NCBI RefSeq assembly: GCF_016342275.1
Contig: NZ_JAEIOT010000008.1
Location: forward strand, 62,001-126,000
Length of the DNA: 64,000 nucleotides
From: Corynebacterium marambiense
GTDB lineage: Bacteria > Actinomycetota > Actinomycetes > Mycobacteriales > Mycobacteriaceae
Reading direction: 5' to 3'
Shown one piece after another: positions 16,672 through 25,422 of this stretch (the stretch's first letter is position 1; every line of letters starts with the position of its first letter). The notes below the pieces were generated by a model, which was not told where the DNA came from, searched no databases, and was given only the letters and a program-made list of their open reading frames with translations. Position numbers and translations under genes: made by a program.

Positions 16672-18137
16672 TAGTGCCGGGTCTCCTTCACCTGATCTGC
16701 GGTTCGCTCGGAGAAGATCCGGACCATGCCCACGGTACCGCTCAGCACCGCGACAACCACCATGATCAGACCGAAACTGTGGTCGAACGCGCCCCGCGCG
16801 GCGTCGATGACGGACCCTGACCCGGTGGCGAGTGCCTGTCCCACACCGTCGGCGGCGGGTGCATGGCCCGCGTAGAGGGCAGCCTGCAGGCTGCCGAGTA
16901 CGGCGATGGGGATTAGTGCACCGAACTCTTAGCACACCTCCTCGATCGCCGATGCCATTCCGGCGTGGGACGGCTCCACACTTCCCAGGATCGCGACCGC
17001 TGCGACCGAGAGCGTCGCGCCGGTGCCTGCACCGGCGACCATCAGCCCCGCGACGTAGACCACCGGGCTGTCCAGGTGATGACCCGCCAGGAATATCAGG
17101 AATCCGGTTGTGCACGCGGAGAATCCCCCGACGATGAGGTGCCGTAACCCGAGGCTCCGGAGCAGTACGCCACCGGCCAGTGCCGTGGGGACCGCTGACA
17201 GGGCAACGGTCGCTGCGAGTCCTCCTGCCTGAAGTGGGCTGAAACCGGACACCAACTGGAATCGTTGCGTGGTCAATAGCTGTCAATAGCTCCGTGCCCA
17301 CGAGGAGGAACGTTCCGAGTCCCGCAGCCAGAACACCGCCGGTGAACAGCCTTTGGCGGAAGATCCCGAAATCCACCAGCGGTTCCGGTATGCGTTGTTA
17401 TCTCCGTCGGAACAGCAGTGCGCCGACGATCGCCGTGAGGGCGCTGGTGGCGGCGATGAGGGGACTGGGCTGGGTACCTAAAGCTTGATCGCGAGGATCA
17501 GCCCGGACAGGGTGAGCAGAGCTAGCAGAGAGGATGGGGCGTCCCAGCGGTGGTGGGGATTCGTCCGGTTTGGTGGGGCGGCGAATGGTATGAGGGCGAG
17601 TGGGACGAGAGTGACGGGAACATTGACGAGGAACACGGAACTCCACCAGAACCACTCCAGGAGCAGGCCGCCCGCGAGTGGGTCTACCGTACCGAGTGCG
17701 GACGTCGCGTTCCAGACGCCGATCGCCGTATTGCGTTCCTGGGGGTCAGTCAAGGTCACCCGGATGAGTGCCAGCGTCGCGGGCAGCATCATCGCGGCTC
17801 CGACAGCGAGCGCCATGCGGGCGACGATCAGGATCGTCACCGTCGGCGCGAAGGCCGACATAAGTGAGGCTGCGCCGAACGGCGCCAGTCCCGTGGTGAA
17901 AATCCTGCGGTGGCCGATACGATCACCGAGTGTGCCTGCGCCGGGGAGTAGTCCGGCTATGACGAGCGGATGGGCGTTGATGGTTCACAGTGCCTGGTGG
18001 GCGGTGGTGCCGAGTTCCCGACGGAGGGTTGGCAGGGCCGTGTGCAGGATCGAGTTGTCGATGCCGATCAGGAGCAGCCCGGAACTGATGATGGCGGGAA
18101 ACGCCCACCGCCGGGCGGTGGGGAAAGGGTATGACAT
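16671..18137 (-). pseudogene. MFS multidrug efflux transporter (DHA2/QacA-like), multiply disrupted
   Basis: Fragments of one 14-TM-type major facilitator can be read in order. The start MSYPFPTARRWAF and GIDNSILHTALPTLRRELG end at an in-frame TGA (17985-17987, where Trp is expected). The same frame continues through GLLPGAGTLGDRIGHRR and LLLEWFWW to a stop at 17478-17480 with a frame change. GTQPSPLIAATSALTAIVG follows, then a TAA at 17398-17400. An exact 10-bp tandem duplication (17272-17291) shifts the frame within TELLTTQRFQLV. A final TAA (16929-16931) interrupts AIEEV/EFGALIPIAVLG. At least five lesions mean no functional transporter. Confidence 0.85.
17272..17291. repeat. 10-bp tandem duplication in the MFS pseudogene
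   Basis: GTCAATAGCT occurs twice in direct succession (17272-17281, 17282-17291). Removing one copy exactly restores the transporter reading TELLTTQRFQLVSGF, which shows the duplication is an inactivating mutation. Confidence 0.85.
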
Positions 18138-18140
18138 TCC

Positions 18141-18170
18141 GTACCGATACCATCCGGGCGGTATAGGTAC
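18141..18170. promoter_or_regulatory. Inverted repeat, probable operator of the TetR/MFS pair
   Basis: GTACCGATACC (18141-18151) and GGTATAGGTAC (18160-18170) form 11-bp arms with one mismatch and an 8-bp spacer. It lies 3 bp before the start of the MFS pseudogene, the usual place for a TetR operator controlling a divergent or downstream efflux gene. The regulator itself is broken. Confidence 0.55.
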
Positions 18171-18378
18171 GATGCGGGTCCGACTTTGCCCGAACGGTCG
18201 GGATTGCCCGACGGCCGGATTGTGGTGAACAGCTCCTGTGGTTTCTCCGCGACTGTGGCGCCTCCGTTCAACACATGGGGCGCACGGAGGCGGGCTGTGG
18301 ATAGGAACTTCCGGGAGAGGGCGTCTTATCTGCTATATGGCAGGAATTGGTGGAGAGGTTCACCATGGATGAAGACAG

Positions 18379-18395
18379 GGAACCAATCAGGTTCC
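18379..18395. promoter_or_regulatory. Small inverted repeat in the pqo leader
   Basis: GGAACC-aatca-GGTTCC, perfect 6-bp arms, 34 bp before the pqo start. A second near-palindrome, CTGCTATATGGCAG (18330-18343), overlaps a possible -10 (TATATG). Either could be a regulator site; none is assigned. Confidence 0.35.
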
Positions 18396-18428
18396 AACAA
18401 AGTGCGCACACAAGGAGCACAGCAGAAC

Positions 18429-20168
18429 ATGGCACAGAGTTTCGCCGAACAGATCGTCGCCAGCCTTGAGCGGCAGGGAGTGACCCGGATCTTCGGTCTC
18501 GTCGGGGATAGTCTCAACCCGATCGTCGATGCGGTCCGCCGCAGCAGCATCGAGTGGATCCACGTCCGCAATGAGGAGGTGGGGGCCTTCGCCGCCGGTG
18601 CGCACTCCCTCGTCACCGGTGAACTCGCCGTGTGCGCAGGTTCCTGCGGGCCGGGAAACACCCACCTCATCCAGGGGCTCTACGATTCGCACCGCAACGG
18701 GGCGAAGGTGCTGGCCATCGCCAGCCACATCCCGTCCCTGCAGATCGGTTCCGACTTCTTCCAGGAGACCCACCCGACGCAGATCTTCGGGGAGTGCTCC
18801 GGCTACTGCGAGCTGATCAACTCCCCGTCCCAGGGCGCCCGGGTGCTGCACAACGCGATCCAGTCCACGATGGCCGGCAATGGGGTCAGCGTCATCGTCG
18901 TCCCCGGGGACGTCACCACCGAGGACGCGGTGCCCACCCCGGAGCTGAACAGCGTCATCTCCACGCACCGCCCGATCGTCTTCCCCCACCCCGAACAGGC
19001 CGCGAAGCTGGTTCAGGCGATCAATGATGCGAAGACCGTCACCCTGTTCTGCGGTGCCGGGTGTGCCGATGCCCGGGAGCAGGTGTTCGCTCTCGCGGAG
19101 AAAATCAAGGCTCCGGTCGGCCACGCGCTGGGCGGCAAGATGTTCATCCAGCACGACAACCCCTACGAGGTCGGCATGTCCGGACTCCTCGGCTACGGGG
19201 CCTGCTTCGACGCCTGCGACCGGGCGGACCTGCTGATCCTGCTCGGCACGGACTTCCCCTACAACGACTTCCTGCCCAGCGGGAATGTCGCGCAGGTCGA
19301 CATCAACGGCGCCCACATCGGTCGGCGCACCGAGGTGAAGATCCCCGTCGTCGGCGACGTGAAGGCCACCATCGAGAACATCCTCCCCTCCATCGAGGAG
19401 AAGACCGACCGCTCCTTCCTGGACAAGATGCTCAAGGAACACGCGAAGAAGATCGAGCACGTCGTCGAGGCGTACACCAGCAACATCGAGCACCACACCC
19501 CGATCCACCCCGAGTACGCCGCCGACATCATCGACGACCTCGCCGCAGACGACGCGATCTTCACCGTCGACACCGGCATGTGCAACGTGTGGGCCGCCCG
19601 CTACATCAACAACCCCACCGGTAGGCGCACGATGCTCGGCTCCTTCCGGCACGGCACGATGGCCAACGCCCTCCCACACGCCATCGGAGCTCAGGCCGCG
19701 GCCCCCGACCGGCAGGTGATCTCCCTGTCCGGTGACGGTGGCCTGGCGATGCTCATGGGGGAGCTGCTCACCGTGAAGCTGCACCAGCTCCCCGTCAAGA
19801 CGATCGTGTTCAACAACTCCTCCCTTGGGATGGTGAAGCTGGAAATGCTCGTCGAGGGCATCCCCGAATTCGCCACGGACCACGAGGAAGTCAATTTCGC
19901 GGCGATCGCCGAGGCCTGCGGTATCCGCTCGGTGCGGATCACCGATCCGGGGAAACTGCGCACGGAACTCGGTGCCGCCCTGGCCCTCGACGAGCCGGTG
20001 CTCATCGACATCGTCACCGACCCGAACGCGCTGTCCATCCCGCCGGACATCACCCTGGAACAGGTCATGGGCTTCTCTAAGGCGGCCGCCCGCACGGTCC
20101 TCGACGGTGGCGTGGGCCGGATGTACAACCTCGCGATGAGCAACCTCCGGAATATCCCGCGCCCCTGA
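18429..20168 (+). CDS. pqo: Pyruvate:quinone oxidoreductase
   Basis: Peripheral membrane ThDP/FAD enzyme (PoxB family) oxidising pyruvate to acetate and CO2 with electrons to menaquinone. N-terminal Pyr domain with GLVGDSLNPIVDAVR and the catalytic glutamate region HVRNEEVGAFAAGA; central FAD domain with GHALGGKMFIQH; C-terminal ThDP domain with SGDGG from residue 434 to the NN at 462-463. The C-terminal membrane-association tail is present. 579 residues, matching C. glutamicum Pqo. AAGGAG lies 11 nt before ATG 18429; an in-frame ATG at 18369 lacks conserved sequence. Confidence 0.95.
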   Translation: MAQSFAEQIVASLERQGVTRIFGLVGDSLNPIVDAVRRSSIEWIHVRNEEVGAFAAGAHSLVTGELAVCAGSCGPGNTHLIQGLYDSHRNGAKVLAIASHIPSLQIGSDFFQETHPTQIFGECSGYCELINSPSQGARVLHNAIQSTMAGNGVSVIVVPGDVTTEDAVPTPELNSVISTHRPIVFPHPEQAAKLVQAINDAKTVTLFCGAGCADAREQVFALAEKIKAPVGHALGGKMFIQHDNPYEVGMSGLLGYGACFDACDRADLLILLGTDFPYNDFLPSGNVAQVDINGAHIGRRTEVKIPVVGDVKATIENILPSIEEKTDRSFLDKMLKEHAKKIEHVVEAYTSNIEHHTPIHPEYAADIIDDLAADDAIFTVDTGMCNVWAARYINNPTGRRTMLGSFRHGTMANALPHAIGAQAAAPDRQVISLSGDGGLAMLMGELLTVKLHQLPVKTIVFNNSSLGMVKLEMLVEGIPEFATDHEEVNFAAIAEACGIRSVRITDPGKLRTELGAALALDEPVLIDIVTDPNALSIPPDITLEQVMGFSKAAARTVLDGGVGRMYNLAMSNLRNIPRP

Positions 20169-20213
20169 TCGGCGGCCGATCTTGACCTTCACACCACGGC
20201 AACCCTGAGAGTG

Positions 20214-20978
20214 GTGTCCGTGACCGACTACACGATTGGACGGGCCGCGGAGGAACTGGGCGTGACCGCCCGGACCCTGCGGCACTGGGACGAGATCGGG
20301 CTGCTCAGCCCGGGCTGGCGCACGACGACCGGCGACTACCGCCTGTACACCGACGCCGACCTGGACCGCGGCCTCGACATCCTCATCTACCGGCGGGCCG
20401 GTGTCCCGCTCAGGGACATCGCCGATCTGCTGACGGAACCCGGGAGCAGGCGGGACCGGCTGCTCACCCAGCGGGAGCTCCTCGTCCAACGGATAGGTCA
20501 CCTGCACCGGATGGTCCGGGCAGTGGATTCGATCCTGGAAGGGGATACCGTGACAATGCAGGACAAGAAGGCGATATTCGGCGAGGATTTTCCGCACCAC
20601 CAGGCCGAAGCGGAGGAGCGCTGGGGCGACACCGAGGACTGGGCGCACGCCCGGGACGCGATGACGGCGATGGCTGCCGACGATTTCCGCAGGGTGAAGG
20701 CGGAGACAGGTGCCTTCGCCGGGGCACTCGTCGCCGCCCGCGACCGAGGAGTGGCACCGGGTAGCGTCGAAGCGGATGCGCTCGTAGAACGTCACGCGAT
20801 GCTGGTGGCGACGTTCTACCCGTGCTCCCGGGCGAAGCAGATCATTCTCGCCCGGATGTATGCGGCGGATGATCGCTATGCCGGCTACACCGGGGACGCG
20901 GCCGACTATCTGGTCGAGCTCGTCGAGGCGAAGGCTCGTGCCGAGGGCGTCGACCCGGAAACCGTCACCTGGGGGTGA
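20214..20978 (+). CDS. MerR family regulator with TipAS-like domain
   Basis: N-terminal MerR winged helix: YTIGRAAEELGVTARTLRHW (residues 5-24) then DEIGLLSP and TGDYRLYTDADLDR, with a coiled dimerisation helix. The C-terminal half (from FGEDFPHHQAEAEERWGDT) matches the TipAS antibiotic-recognition domain, including FYPCSRAKQIILARMYAAD with a cysteine in the place where TipAL captures thiopeptides. So a drug-responsive activator is plausible; targets unknown. Starts GTG 20211, 20214 and 20220 are all possible; none has a strong ribosome site. It may be coregulated with pqo, 45 nt upstream. Confidence 0.85.
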   Translation: MSVTDYTIGRAAEELGVTARTLRHWDEIGLLSPGWRTTTGDYRLYTDADLDRGLDILIYRRAGVPLRDIADLLTEPGSRRDRLLTQRELLVQRIGHLHRMVRAVDSILEGDTVTMQDKKAIFGEDFPHHQAEAEERWGDTEDWAHARDAMTAMAADDFRRVKAETGAFAGALVAARDRGVAPGSVEADALVERHAMLVATFYPCSRAKQIILARMYAADDRYAGYTGDAADYLVELVEAKARAEGVDPETVTWG

Positions 20979-21038
20979 GGAGAGCGCAGATCCCGGGGAC
21001 CGTGTGACATCGGTGGGCTGCGGCGACCGGAGCGGAAT

Positions 21039-21056
21039 TCACAGGTTCCTCACAGC
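21039..21056 (+). promoter_or_regulatory. PhoP/PhoR-type tandem box upstream of phoR
   Basis: TCACAGG-TTCC-TCACAGC: two 7-bp direct repeats with a 4-bp spacer (11-bp period), about 90 bp before phoR. This is the arrangement of the mycobacterial PhoP site and, on the other strand (CTGTGA repeats), of the C. glutamicum PhoR site. Autoregulation is inferred. Confidence 0.65.
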
Positions 21057-21144
21057 TCGTGCACGGTGATTCCACACCGCCTGCGTGTGTAGTGGATAGG
21101 AAGGCACGCCACGCGCCGGAGAAGCAGGTGGAGGAGAAGGAGCG

Positions 21145-21864
21145 GTGAGAAGTTTGGAATCCATGCGGGATATCCCCGTCACGGTCCTCGTCGTCGACGA
21201 CGAGCCGAGCATTGTGGAGCTGCTGGCGGTGAGCCTGAAGTTCCAGGGATTCACCGTGCTCACCGCAGGCTCCGGCCAGGAGGCGCTGCGGGTCGCCCGG
21301 GCGAACACACCGGACGCCTTCATCCTGGACGTCATGATGCCCGGAATGGACGGCTTCGAGCTTCTGGGCAAACTACGTGCAGAGGGCTTCGACGGCCCGG
21401 TTCTGTACCTGACCGCGAAGGACGCCGTCGAACATCGGATCCACGGCCTGACGATCGGGGCAGACGACTACGTCACCAAACCGTTCTCCCTGGAGGAGGT
21501 GATCACGCGGCTGCGCGTGATCCTGCGGCGGGGACGACTCCTTGACGACAGGGATTCGGATGCGACCCTCCGGTACGCGGACCTCACCCTCAACGATGAC
21601 ACCCACGAGGTGACGAAGGCGGGGCGGGTCGTCGATCTGTCCCCGACGGAATTCAACCTTCTGCGCTACCTGATGCTCAACGCGGAGGTGGTCCTCAGCA
21701 AGGCCAAGATCCTCGACAACGTGTGGCACTACGACTTCGGTGGTGACGGGAACGTCGTCGAATCCTACATCTCGTACCTGCGGCGGAAAATCGATACTGA
21801 AGCACCGCGCCTCATCCACACCATCCGCGGCGTCGGATACGTTCTGCGCACCCCACGCTCATGA
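21145..21864 (+). CDS. phoR: Response regulator, PhoR-type (OmpR family)
   Basis: Two-component regulator of 239 residues. Receiver domain with acidic pair D18-D19, phospho-acceptor D62 (FILDVMMPGMDG), conserved T90 and K112 (DDYVTKPFS). C-terminal OmpR winged helix with LSPTEFNLLRYLMLN and the recognition helix/wing NVVESYISYLRRKID plus TIRGVGYVLR. In C. glutamicum the phosphate-starvation regulator PhoR (cg2888) and kinase PhoS lie near pqo in the same way, so the symbol rests on synteny plus the upstream box. GTG 21145 has GAGGAG 8 nt upstream; ATG 21163 is an alternative. Confidence 0.85.
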   Translation: MRSLESMRDIPVTVLVVDDEPSIVELLAVSLKFQGFTVLTAGSGQEALRVARANTPDAFILDVMMPGMDGFELLGKLRAEGFDGPVLYLTAKDAVEHRIHGLTIGADDYVTKPFSLEEVITRLRVILRRGRLLDDRDSDATLRYADLTLNDDTHEVTKAGRVVDLSPTEFNLLRYLMLNAEVVLSKAKILDNVWHYDFGGDGNVVESYISYLRRKIDTEAPRLIHTIRGVGYVLRTPRS

Positions 21865-23246
21865 TCCGGGATGCCGCCACCGGCTGGAACGTGCGGTTAC
21901 CACTGCGGACCAGCCTCATCCTGATCGTGCTCCTCATGACGGCGACGGGCTTGGGGCTGTCCGCTATCGTCGTGAGCGGGGTGATGCGTGACTACACTTA
22001 CGCGCAGATCGACGACCAGTTGGAGGAAGCGCTCCGCACTTGGGCCGACAGTGACATCCCACGCTTAGAAGCAGATGGTCCTCGTTTGCCGAGCTCCTTC
22101 TATCTGGAGAAAATCTACCCGGACGGGACGACGCTGACTTTCAATGCAAGCTCCGCAGTCCCGGATATCGCCGGAGTGGTGCCCGGTGAGTACCCCGTCA
22201 CGGTGGAGTCCGTTCCCGGCTCCGGAGAAGACGTCGGTTGGCGGGTGATGGCGGCGGCGAGCGGCGGAGTGACCACTGTCGTCGGTTACTCACTGGTGGT
22301 CGAGAAGGCGATGCTTCGTTCGTTGCTGTTCTTCCAGTTCATCGTCGGACTTCTCGTGCTCGCCACAGTCGGGGGTATTGCCCGGTGGATCGTCCGGAGG
22401 GCGCTGCATCCGCTCCGCGAGGTTGAGAAGACGGCGGTGGCCATCGCCGGTGGTGATCTGAACCGCAGGGTTCCTGAATGGCCTGTAACGACTGAGGTGG
22501 GGCAGCTCGCGGAGTCCCTCAACATCATGCTCACGCGCCTGCAACGGTCGGTCGACTCCGCCCGAACGAAAGAGGAACAGATGCGGCGCTTCGTCGGTGA
22601 CGCGTCACATGAACTCAGAACGCCACTCACCGGTGTCCGGGGGTTTGCGGAGCTCTACCGTTCGGGTGCCACCCGGGACGTTGACATGGTGCTGGGGAGG
22701 ATCGAACAGGAGGCGGGCCGGATGAGTGTCCTGGTCGAAGACCTCCTGGCGCTCACCCGGGCGGAGGAAGCACCGATGGATCCCCGTCCCGTCGACATGC
22801 GTTCGGTGTGTCTCGATGTCGTGACCACGATGCGTGCGGCACATCCGAACCGGGAGATCCGGGTGGTGGATACCGCACCGGAGGCGGCGGTTGTCGCCGG
22901 GGATCCGCAACGTCTGCACCGTGTCATCGGAAATCTGGTGGGCAACGCGCTGCTTCACGCGGGTGTCGACGCTACGGTCACCCTCGGTCTCGGAGTAGAT
23001 GGGAAGACGCTGGTGGTGACGGTCGCGGATGACGGCTGTGGAATGACGGAGGAGGATACCCGGCACATTTTCAACCGTTTCTACCGGGCGGACGCCTCCA
23101 GGTCCCGGGCCTCCGGGGGATCCGGGCTGGGGCTGGCCATCGTGAAATCTCTGGTGGAATCGCATGACGGTGTTGTCGGTGTGCGGAGCGCGCCGGGCGA
23201 AGGATCCGTATTCACCGTGAGGCTCCCACTGCACCATGCAGAATGA
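21861..23246 (+). CDS. phoS: Sensor histidine kinase, PhoS-type
   Basis: Membrane kinase partner of the preceding regulator; the two overlap by 4 nt (ATGA). Transmembrane helix 1 around residues 15-40, an extracytoplasmic sensor of about 110 residues, helix 2 around 155-173, a HAMP region to about 230, then HisKA with the phospho-acceptor H250 (DASHELRTPL). The ATPase domain has N box NLVGNALLHAG, G1 DDGCGM and G2 GGSGLGLAI. Predicted to sense phosphate limitation by analogy with C. glutamicum PhoS (cg2887). All catalytic boxes intact; 461 residues. Confidence 0.87.
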   Translation: MIRDAATGWNVRLPLRTSLILIVLLMTATGLGLSAIVVSGVMRDYTYAQIDDQLEEALRTWADSDIPRLEADGPRLPSSFYLEKIYPDGTTLTFNASSAVPDIAGVVPGEYPVTVESVPGSGEDVGWRVMAAASGGVTTVVGYSLVVEKAMLRSLLFFQFIVGLLVLATVGGIARWIVRRALHPLREVEKTAVAIAGGDLNRRVPEWPVTTEVGQLAESLNIMLTRLQRSVDSARTKEEQMRRFVGDASHELRTPLTGVRGFAELYRSGATRDVDMVLGRIEQEAGRMSVLVEDLLALTRAEEAPMDPRPVDMRSVCLDVVTTMRAAHPNREIRVVDTAPEAAVVAGDPQRLHRVIGNLVGNALLHAGVDATVTLGLGVDGKTLVVTVADDGCGMTEEDTRHIFNRFYRADASRSRASGGSGLGLAIVKSLVESHDGVVGVRSAPGEGSVFTVRLPLHHAE

Positions 23247-23328
23247 GAGAATCCTGTCTTATTCGCAATGGCACAGCAGGGTGGGGTTGGGCGGGGTATC
23301 CGGGGTATCGCCCGGCGGGGCCGTGAGC

Positions 23329-23344
23329 GTGGCGACGACGCCAC
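23329..23344. terminator. Possible weak terminator between phoS and a lipase
   Basis: GTGGCG-acga-CGCCAC hairpin in the 110-bp gap between convergent genes. Short stem and no T run, so only a tentative call. Confidence 0.3.
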
Positions 23345-23356
23345 CGGGATGACCGG

Positions 23357-24082
23357 TTAACGCTTCTCCACCCGGGGAGACGTCTCGTGTCCGGTGGCCG
23401 AGAGATCCTGTTCCGCGTCTTCCGGTGCGGGAATCTCGTGCGGTTCGTCCGCTCCGTCCGACAGTGCTTGTGCGACTTCCTCTGCATGCTTCGTCAGGAG
23501 GGCGTGCGAGGTGCCCTCCACCCACCGGACCTCGCCGATCCGCGAGGAACTGGGGTCGACCACACGATCGTTGTCGGAGATGATCGAGATGACCCGGACG
23601 CCCTCCGGAATAGGGGCGTCGATCTTCGCGTCACACATGAGCTGGACGAGCGACGGTCCGGTGACCGCCGTGACGAGCGCCCGGACCAGTGGATTCCATG
23701 CAACCGGTTGCCCCCGGAAACAGGCCCCGAGCCCCACCAGTGTCCGCACCCGGCCCGCGAACCCGGGGAGATGCGCGAGCCGCAGCCCCATGAGACCTCC
23801 GAGTGAATGGCCGACGATGTCGAACCGCTGTCCCGGCTCCAGCTCGCGCTCCAGGGCCGTCACGATGTCGAGGAGGCACAGTTCGAGTCGGTCCGTGCCC
23901 CGGTGCCCGAACTCCACACCGATGACCCGGCGCCCCTCATCCTTCAGTCGTGCAGCGATGAGTGCGAAATTGCCCGGTGAACTCACTGTTCCGTGGAGCA
24001 GGACCACCGGGATGTCCCCGGCCACCGGGGGAAGCGGATCGGGGAGGATGCCCCGACGGGGGATGAGCAGGGCGAGATTCAC
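23357..24082 (-). CDS. Alpha/beta hydrolase (lipase-like)
   Basis: A 241-residue esterase/lipase fold protein. Oxyanion strand VVLLHGTVSSPGNF, nucleophile elbow GHSLGG (FDIVGHSLGG), an acidic residue in ISDNDRVVDP, and histidine in EGTSHALLTKH complete a credible Ser-Asp-His triad. GTG 24082 (MNLALLIP) follows AAGGGG; the frame is open further but only antisense to the next gene. No signal peptide is evident, so a cytoplasmic or peripheral location is likely. Adjacent to a second hydrolase with the same architecture, suggesting an old tandem duplication. Substrate unknown. Confidence 0.8.
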   Translation of the reverse strand: MNLALLIPRRGILPDPLPPVAGDIPVVLLHGTVSSPGNFALIAARLKDEGRRVIGVEFGHRGTDRLELCLLDIVTALERELEPGQRFDIVGHSLGGLMGLRLAHLPGFAGRVRTLVGLGACFRGQPVAWNPLVRALVTAVTGPSLVQLMCDAKIDAPIPEGVRVISIISDNDRVVDPSSSRIGEVRWVEGTSHALLTKHAEEVAQALSDGADEPHEIPAPEDAEQDLSATGHETSPRVEKR

Positions 24083-24092
24083 GGTGTCCCCT

Positions 24093-24905
24093 TCAACTGG
24101 AGATGGTGGGTCGCAGGGATTCGAGGATCTCCGCGACGAGGGTTCGCACAATTCTGCTCCGCGGCATTTCCGTGTGCAACACGACCGCCCGCGGGTGGAG
24201 ATCCTGCAACCAGATGTTCCGTACGTCGGGACCATTGAGGAAGCACGAGTCGGCGGGGACGACCGTGGAATCAGTTCGGGTGGCGATGCAGGTGTAGCTG
24301 ACCCCGGGATCTGTGTCGCCGTCGGCGTTGAGTGCCGTGAGCAGAGCAGAGCCCGTGAACTGCTGCCGACCGGCGGGGCCGAACACCGTCGTCGTTGCAC
24401 GGTTGGTCAACTCGGCCTGCAGTTCGGTGTGCACGAAGGGTTTGAGCAGGCCCGCCTCCTGGATGCCGTGGTTCGGGCTCGCGAGGCACACGAGGTGCCG
24501 GACGTGGCGTGCACCGTCCAGCATCCGCATCCACCACCGGGCGAGAACCCCACCCTGGGAATGGCCGACGATGACCACCTGGTCCACGCCGGTCGCGTGC
24601 AGAACCTGCTCGATGTAGGCGCCGACCTGCTCCGCCGAATCCTCGATGCGGTTCGTCGCCCGGTTGCCGTAGTCCGGGACGAACACCGCCCACCCCAGTT
24701 CACGGAGCTGTGCCGTCAGATCCTCGAAGTCGCCGCTGGTGACAGTGGTGCCGTGGATGAGGATGACCGGCCAGGGCCGTTCCGAGGTGGGGCGGGCCCG
24801 CCAGTCGTCCTCGACCCAGCCCCGGACCCGCAGTCGGGCGCCGACCGGAACGGATACGTCCAGTTCCGGGATCAGTCGCGGCAGTCGGGCGGAGAGATCC
24901 CTCAA
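24093..24905 (-). CDS. Alpha/beta hydrolase, triacylglycerol-lipase type
   Basis: A 270-residue hydrolase with PVILIHGTTVTSGDF, nucleophile VVIVGHSQGG, lid-like segment after ARWWMRMLDG, and C-terminal histidines near HPRAVVLHTEM. The GHSQGG and CLASPNHG blocks are typical of extracellular lipases of the LipA/EstA kind, but no signal peptide is visible. Starts at TTG 24905, whose last bases form the stop of the HIT gene (TTGA), so it is translationally coupled to it. Substrate is not inferable. Confidence 0.8.
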   Translation of the reverse strand: MRDLSARLPRLIPELDVSVPVGARLRVRGWVEDDWRARPTSERPWPVILIHGTTVTSGDFEDLTAQLRELGWAVFVPDYGNRATNRIEDSAEQVGAYIEQVLHATGVDQVVIVGHSQGGVLARWWMRMLDGARHVRHLVCLASPNHGIQEAGLLKPFVHTELQAELTNRATTTVFGPAGRQQFTGSALLTALNADGDTDPGVSYTCIATRTDSTVVPADSCFLNGPDVRNIWLQDLHPRAVVLHTEMPRSRIVRTLVAEILESLRPTISS

Positions 24906-25327
24906 GCGGGACGGCCGGTCTCATCGGTGCCCAGTGCGGCGCGCAGCTTGGCGGCAGCCTCGTCCATCTTCTCCGGGTCGGTCTGGTCGGCCGGGATCAC
25001 GCGCTTGAAATCGTAGTCGGCCATGCTCGACGTGGGGAACACGTGGATGTGGGCGTGCGGGACTTCGAATCCGGCGATGATGTAGCCGGCCCGGGGGACG
25101 TCGAAGCACTCGGGGATCGCCGCGCCCACCATCTGTGCGACCTCATTCAGATGGCCCCAGCTCCGCTGGTCCAGATCGGTCCACCGGTCGACTTCCTCGA
25201 CCGGAACCACCAGCACGTGACCGTAGGAGAGGGGCTCGATGGTGAGGAAGGCGACCGCCCTGTCGTCCCGCCAGATGAATCGTCCGGGGATCTCGCCGTT
25301 GATGATCTTCGTGAATACGCTGCTCAT
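24902..25327 (-). CDS. HIT family protein
   Basis: Histidine-triad nucleotide-binding protein, 141 residues, expected to hydrolyse nucleoside phosphoramidates or related bonds. Triad HAHIHVF near residue 93, preceded by the standard N-terminal block [15 protein letters not shown] and [12 protein letters not shown]. Divergent from purD with about 95 bp between, as in C. glutamicum, where a HIT gene is also near purD. Physiological substrate unknown. Confidence 0.92.
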   Translation of the reverse strand: MSSVFTKIINGEIPGRFIWRDDRAVAFLTIEPLSYGHVLVVPVEEVDRWTDLDQRSWGHLNEVAQMVGAAIPECFDVPRAGYIIAGFEVPHAHIHVFPTSSMADYDFKRVIPADQTDPEKMDEAAAKLRAALGTDETGRPA

Positions 25328-25422
25328 ACCAATCCAGGGTAGCGGCCCCGCGCCGCCCGCGCCGCTCCTGGATTGCGCAGTTCCGCGCTCCGGCGGAAAC
25401 CGGCGGCGGTAGGGTGAGAGAC

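Noticed and set aside
16671..18137. Insertion-sequence disruption of the MFS gene
   Set aside because: No transposase or terminal repeats; lesions are point changes and a 10-bp duplication within one continuous gene.
18387..20795. 802-codon open frame on the minus strand antisense to pqo
   Set aside because: Low-complexity Gly/Val/Asp/His-rich translation typical of the complement of GC-rich coding DNA; pqo on the other strand is unambiguous.
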